Source: Durusdinium trenchii
Lineage: Eukaryota; Sar; Dinophyceae; Suessiales; Symbiodiniaceae
Assembly: GCA_963970005.1 (NCBI GenBank)
Contig: CAXAMN010003891.1
Location: 324,980-388,979, forward strand
Length of the DNA stretch: 64,000 nucleotides
Direction of reading: 5' to 3'
Shown here: positions 62,093 to 64,000 of the stretch, piece after piece
How positions within the stretch are numbered: position 1 is the stretch's first letter
Layout: each line of letters starts with the position of its first letter
The notes under the pieces: generated by a model
The model's database searches: none
What the model saw: only the letters and a program-made list of their open reading frames with translations
Told to the model about the DNA's origin: nothing
Made by a program: the position numbers and the translations under genes

Positions 62093-63132
62093 GTGAGCCA
62101 GGCAGTACTGCGGACTGGACCCTGGGCAGGTGGAAGGGCAGCGCGGGGGAAGAGAGGTCTTGAGATGTGTTTTCAAGCACAAGTGGAGCATGATCTTGGA
62201 GTCCACACAGTCCACACCTCCCAAGATCTGGGAGTTGGTGCATGTTTGGGCCCAACATTGGGCCCGTCCTGTTGGCCGAACGACATCAAGCCAAAACACC
62301 CTGAGACTCGTGACTTTGGTGCTTTTGCCAGCTGCAAGAAATGGCATGGTTAGTTCAATGGACTGGGAGTGAAAACACGCTCACTGTTGCTGATGTTTCG
62401 GATCAAGAGGTGGGACAGTGTCGACTCATCACTCAGGTTGGATCATTACTACTCAGCATGTCGTTATCTTTCCGGGCCCGTGGCCTGAACCAACCACCCC
62501 TGGACCCGTGTGGACGTTGATTCGGACGTTCGCTTCACGAAGTGGCAGATGCGTGGGTTCAGACGTTCCGCTAGAAACAGCCGAATCGGCCTGAATTTCT
62601 TAAGATCCGTTTGCAGTTTGCATCAAGAAAAGAACACCCTCCAGCCTTTAGCTTTAGCGTATAAAAGATCCGTTGGCAAAAGAAGAAACACTAGTCCCTG
62701 TGTTTTTGGTGCTCAGGAATGTTAGTTCATTCAGCTTCAGCTTTCCTGGTCTCTGCATATTGGTGCGTGGGCTTTGGCGAATGGGCTCCCTGGCAAGAAG
62801 CTGATGGGCTCTGTGATCCAAAGCCTGCAGGTCACCCCCCTTTGATTTGGATGTCTTTCCCTGGATCCGACGCAAGGACTCGGAGTTTTCGCTTCGCTTC
62901 CCCATAGGGTCCAGGTCTTCCTGAGGATGGTCTTGGAGTCTTGGAGCTGAAAGTATTTCCAGAGAATGGTTCTTGGGGTCTTGCAGGACCTCCGATTCGG
63001 ATGGTCCTGGACCCTTAAGGGTTCATGATGTGGCAAGACAGTTCCACTGCAACTGGCCCATGTGGCGCTTGGCACCTGAAAACCCATGCCCCATGCCTCC
63101 ATGGAACACCTTTCAACCCCACGTTGGTTCAG

Positions 63133-63223
63133 GGACCCAGCTACCCACTTGGCCGCTTTGCGTGAGCTGCTCCCAGCGGGCCTTCTGGAGCACTCGGATG
63201 GAGGTCCCGAAGTCGAAAACCAG
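63133..63223 (+). CDS. Candidate exon, product not recognised
   Basis: Between TTGGTTCAG and CAG/GTCATC; 91 bp with a one-base lead. Reads DPATHLAALRELLPAGLLEH then SDGGPEVENQ: a helix followed by an acidic turn, with well-formed splice signals. Probably the same + strand gene as the exon at 61985. Confidence 0.45.
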
Positions 63224-63300
63224 GTCATCTCTCGAGGATCAGGGATGAAAGTCCAGCTTCCCGACCTCTTGAAGATGGGTCGTGGACCTTTCTCATATAC

Positions 63301-63402
63301 CTGCAGTCACATGTCGGGGTGCTATCCATGGAGGTTCGGGGTGCCCAGCTACTCCACTCACGTAAGAGGACGTTTCACACCACCCCGACATGTGACTGCT
63401 GG
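63301..63402. repeat. Family D inverted-repeat element, copy 4
   Basis: Left CTGCAGTCACATGTCGGGGT, right ACCCCGACATGTGACTGCTG then G; the arms are perfect over about 17 bp. Confidence 0.85.
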
Positions 63403-63507
63403 TGCCTTTTCATCTCTTTTTCAGACCTTTCCATGACCGCCACTGGGATCTCAAGTTAGGTCACTGGGAACGTCCTGGTGTGTTTGGTTCTTTCCTTTAG
63501 TGTCTAG

Positions 63508-63598
63508 GGTACGACTGGACCCTCCAAAGCTACGTCAGTTCAACAGTGTCGAACACTCCTCACCGTACCTCAGAGGGGTGGCAGTGGATCTGTAGGGA
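63508..63598. repeat. Family C inverted-repeat element, copy
   Basis: CTAGGGTACGACTGGACCCT then CCAAAGCTACG and CTCACCGTACCTCAGAGG. Confidence 0.6.
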
Positions 63599-63841
63599 GT
63601 GAATAGTCCAGTCTATATGGATGTTTTTTTGTTTGCACTGACATCGACATGTGGGAATCAGCCATCAAGACTTGGGTTTGAAGATGTTTGAAGAGTTTCA
63701 CTCCCGCCCTTGGGTGGGCGTCATGCATCATTTGTTCTATAGCGAAAGGGGGCGACCATCCAGGACCATTCGCATCACGTTCTGCGTGTCACAGCGGGTT
63801 GAATTCTGAGATCTCCTGGGGCCGATCTTTCGATCTTCCGT

Positions 63842-63948
63842 CCAGGAGTCACATGGAGTTGGGTGGTGTTTGGTCCCCTCCAGGGGCCGTGGAGTAGCTG
63901 GGCACCCCGACCACCTCCATGGATAGCACACCGACATGTGACTGCTGG
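63842..63948. repeat. Family D inverted-repeat element, copy 5
   Basis: Left CCAGGAGTCACATGGAGTTG, right CACCGACATGTGACTGCTGG; opposite in orientation to the copy 440 bp upstream. Confidence 0.8.
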
Positions 63949-64000
63949 ATGATCTTCTAACTATGACACTTTATACCAGGACCCTCAGTTCGTGACCTCT

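Overview
The window looks like nuclear DNA of a dinoflagellate, probably a Symbiodinium-like alga. Coding sequence is cut into many exons of 30-137 bp. Where the reading frame fixes the junctions, introns start with GT, GC or GA and almost always end in AG followed by G. The rest is packed with short terminal-inverted-repeat elements and microsatellites. Apart from one retrotransposon, every coding segment I could support lies on the + strand, as in the one-directional gene blocks known from dinoflagellates. No bacterial operons, rRNA, tRNA or CRISPR were seen.

Layout: (1) about 1.9-9.5 kb holds exons of a homoserine dehydrogenase (threonine/methionine synthesis), continuing beyond what I can resolve on both sides. 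(2) About 13.5-30.7 kb holds scattered candidate exons of one or more unrecognised genes, including a plausible first exon at 20.3 kb with an upstream trans-splice-like acceptor, and coiled-coil-like exons at 28.7 and 30.6 kb. (3) 31.56-42.53 kb is an 11-kb non-LTR retrotransposon on the - strand. (4) 43.19-54.71 kb holds the complete or nearly complete catalytic domain of a Tousled-like protein kinase in 14 placed exons, ending in a stop codon. (5) 54.7-64 kb holds repeats, an assembly gap inside an 18-bp minisatellite, and candidate exons of a possible membrane protein gene.

The retrotransposon is the main find. ORF1 carries a C5-cytosine DNA methyltransferase domain with the motif I, IV, VI, VIII and X landmarks in order, then two related domains resembling C48/Ulp1-type cysteine proteases, a lysine-rich stretch and a C-terminal coiled coil. 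ORF2 carries an apurinic-type endonuclease, reverse transcriptase, a CCHC knuckle and RNase H. The two ORFs are in the same frame, separated by one TGA codon. The element is bounded on both sides by (TA)n, suggesting insertion into a TA microsatellite. All long frames are open, so the copy looks young. Methyltransferase-bearing retrotransposons have been reported from dinoflagellates; the paired protease-like domains, the single-stop ORF junction and the TA flanks deserve checking as possibly undescribed parts of the system. The element lies antisense just upstream of the kinase exons, probably in an intron of that gene or between genes.

At least nine families of short inverted-repeat elements recur through the window (called A to I and N below), with one clear nested insertion.
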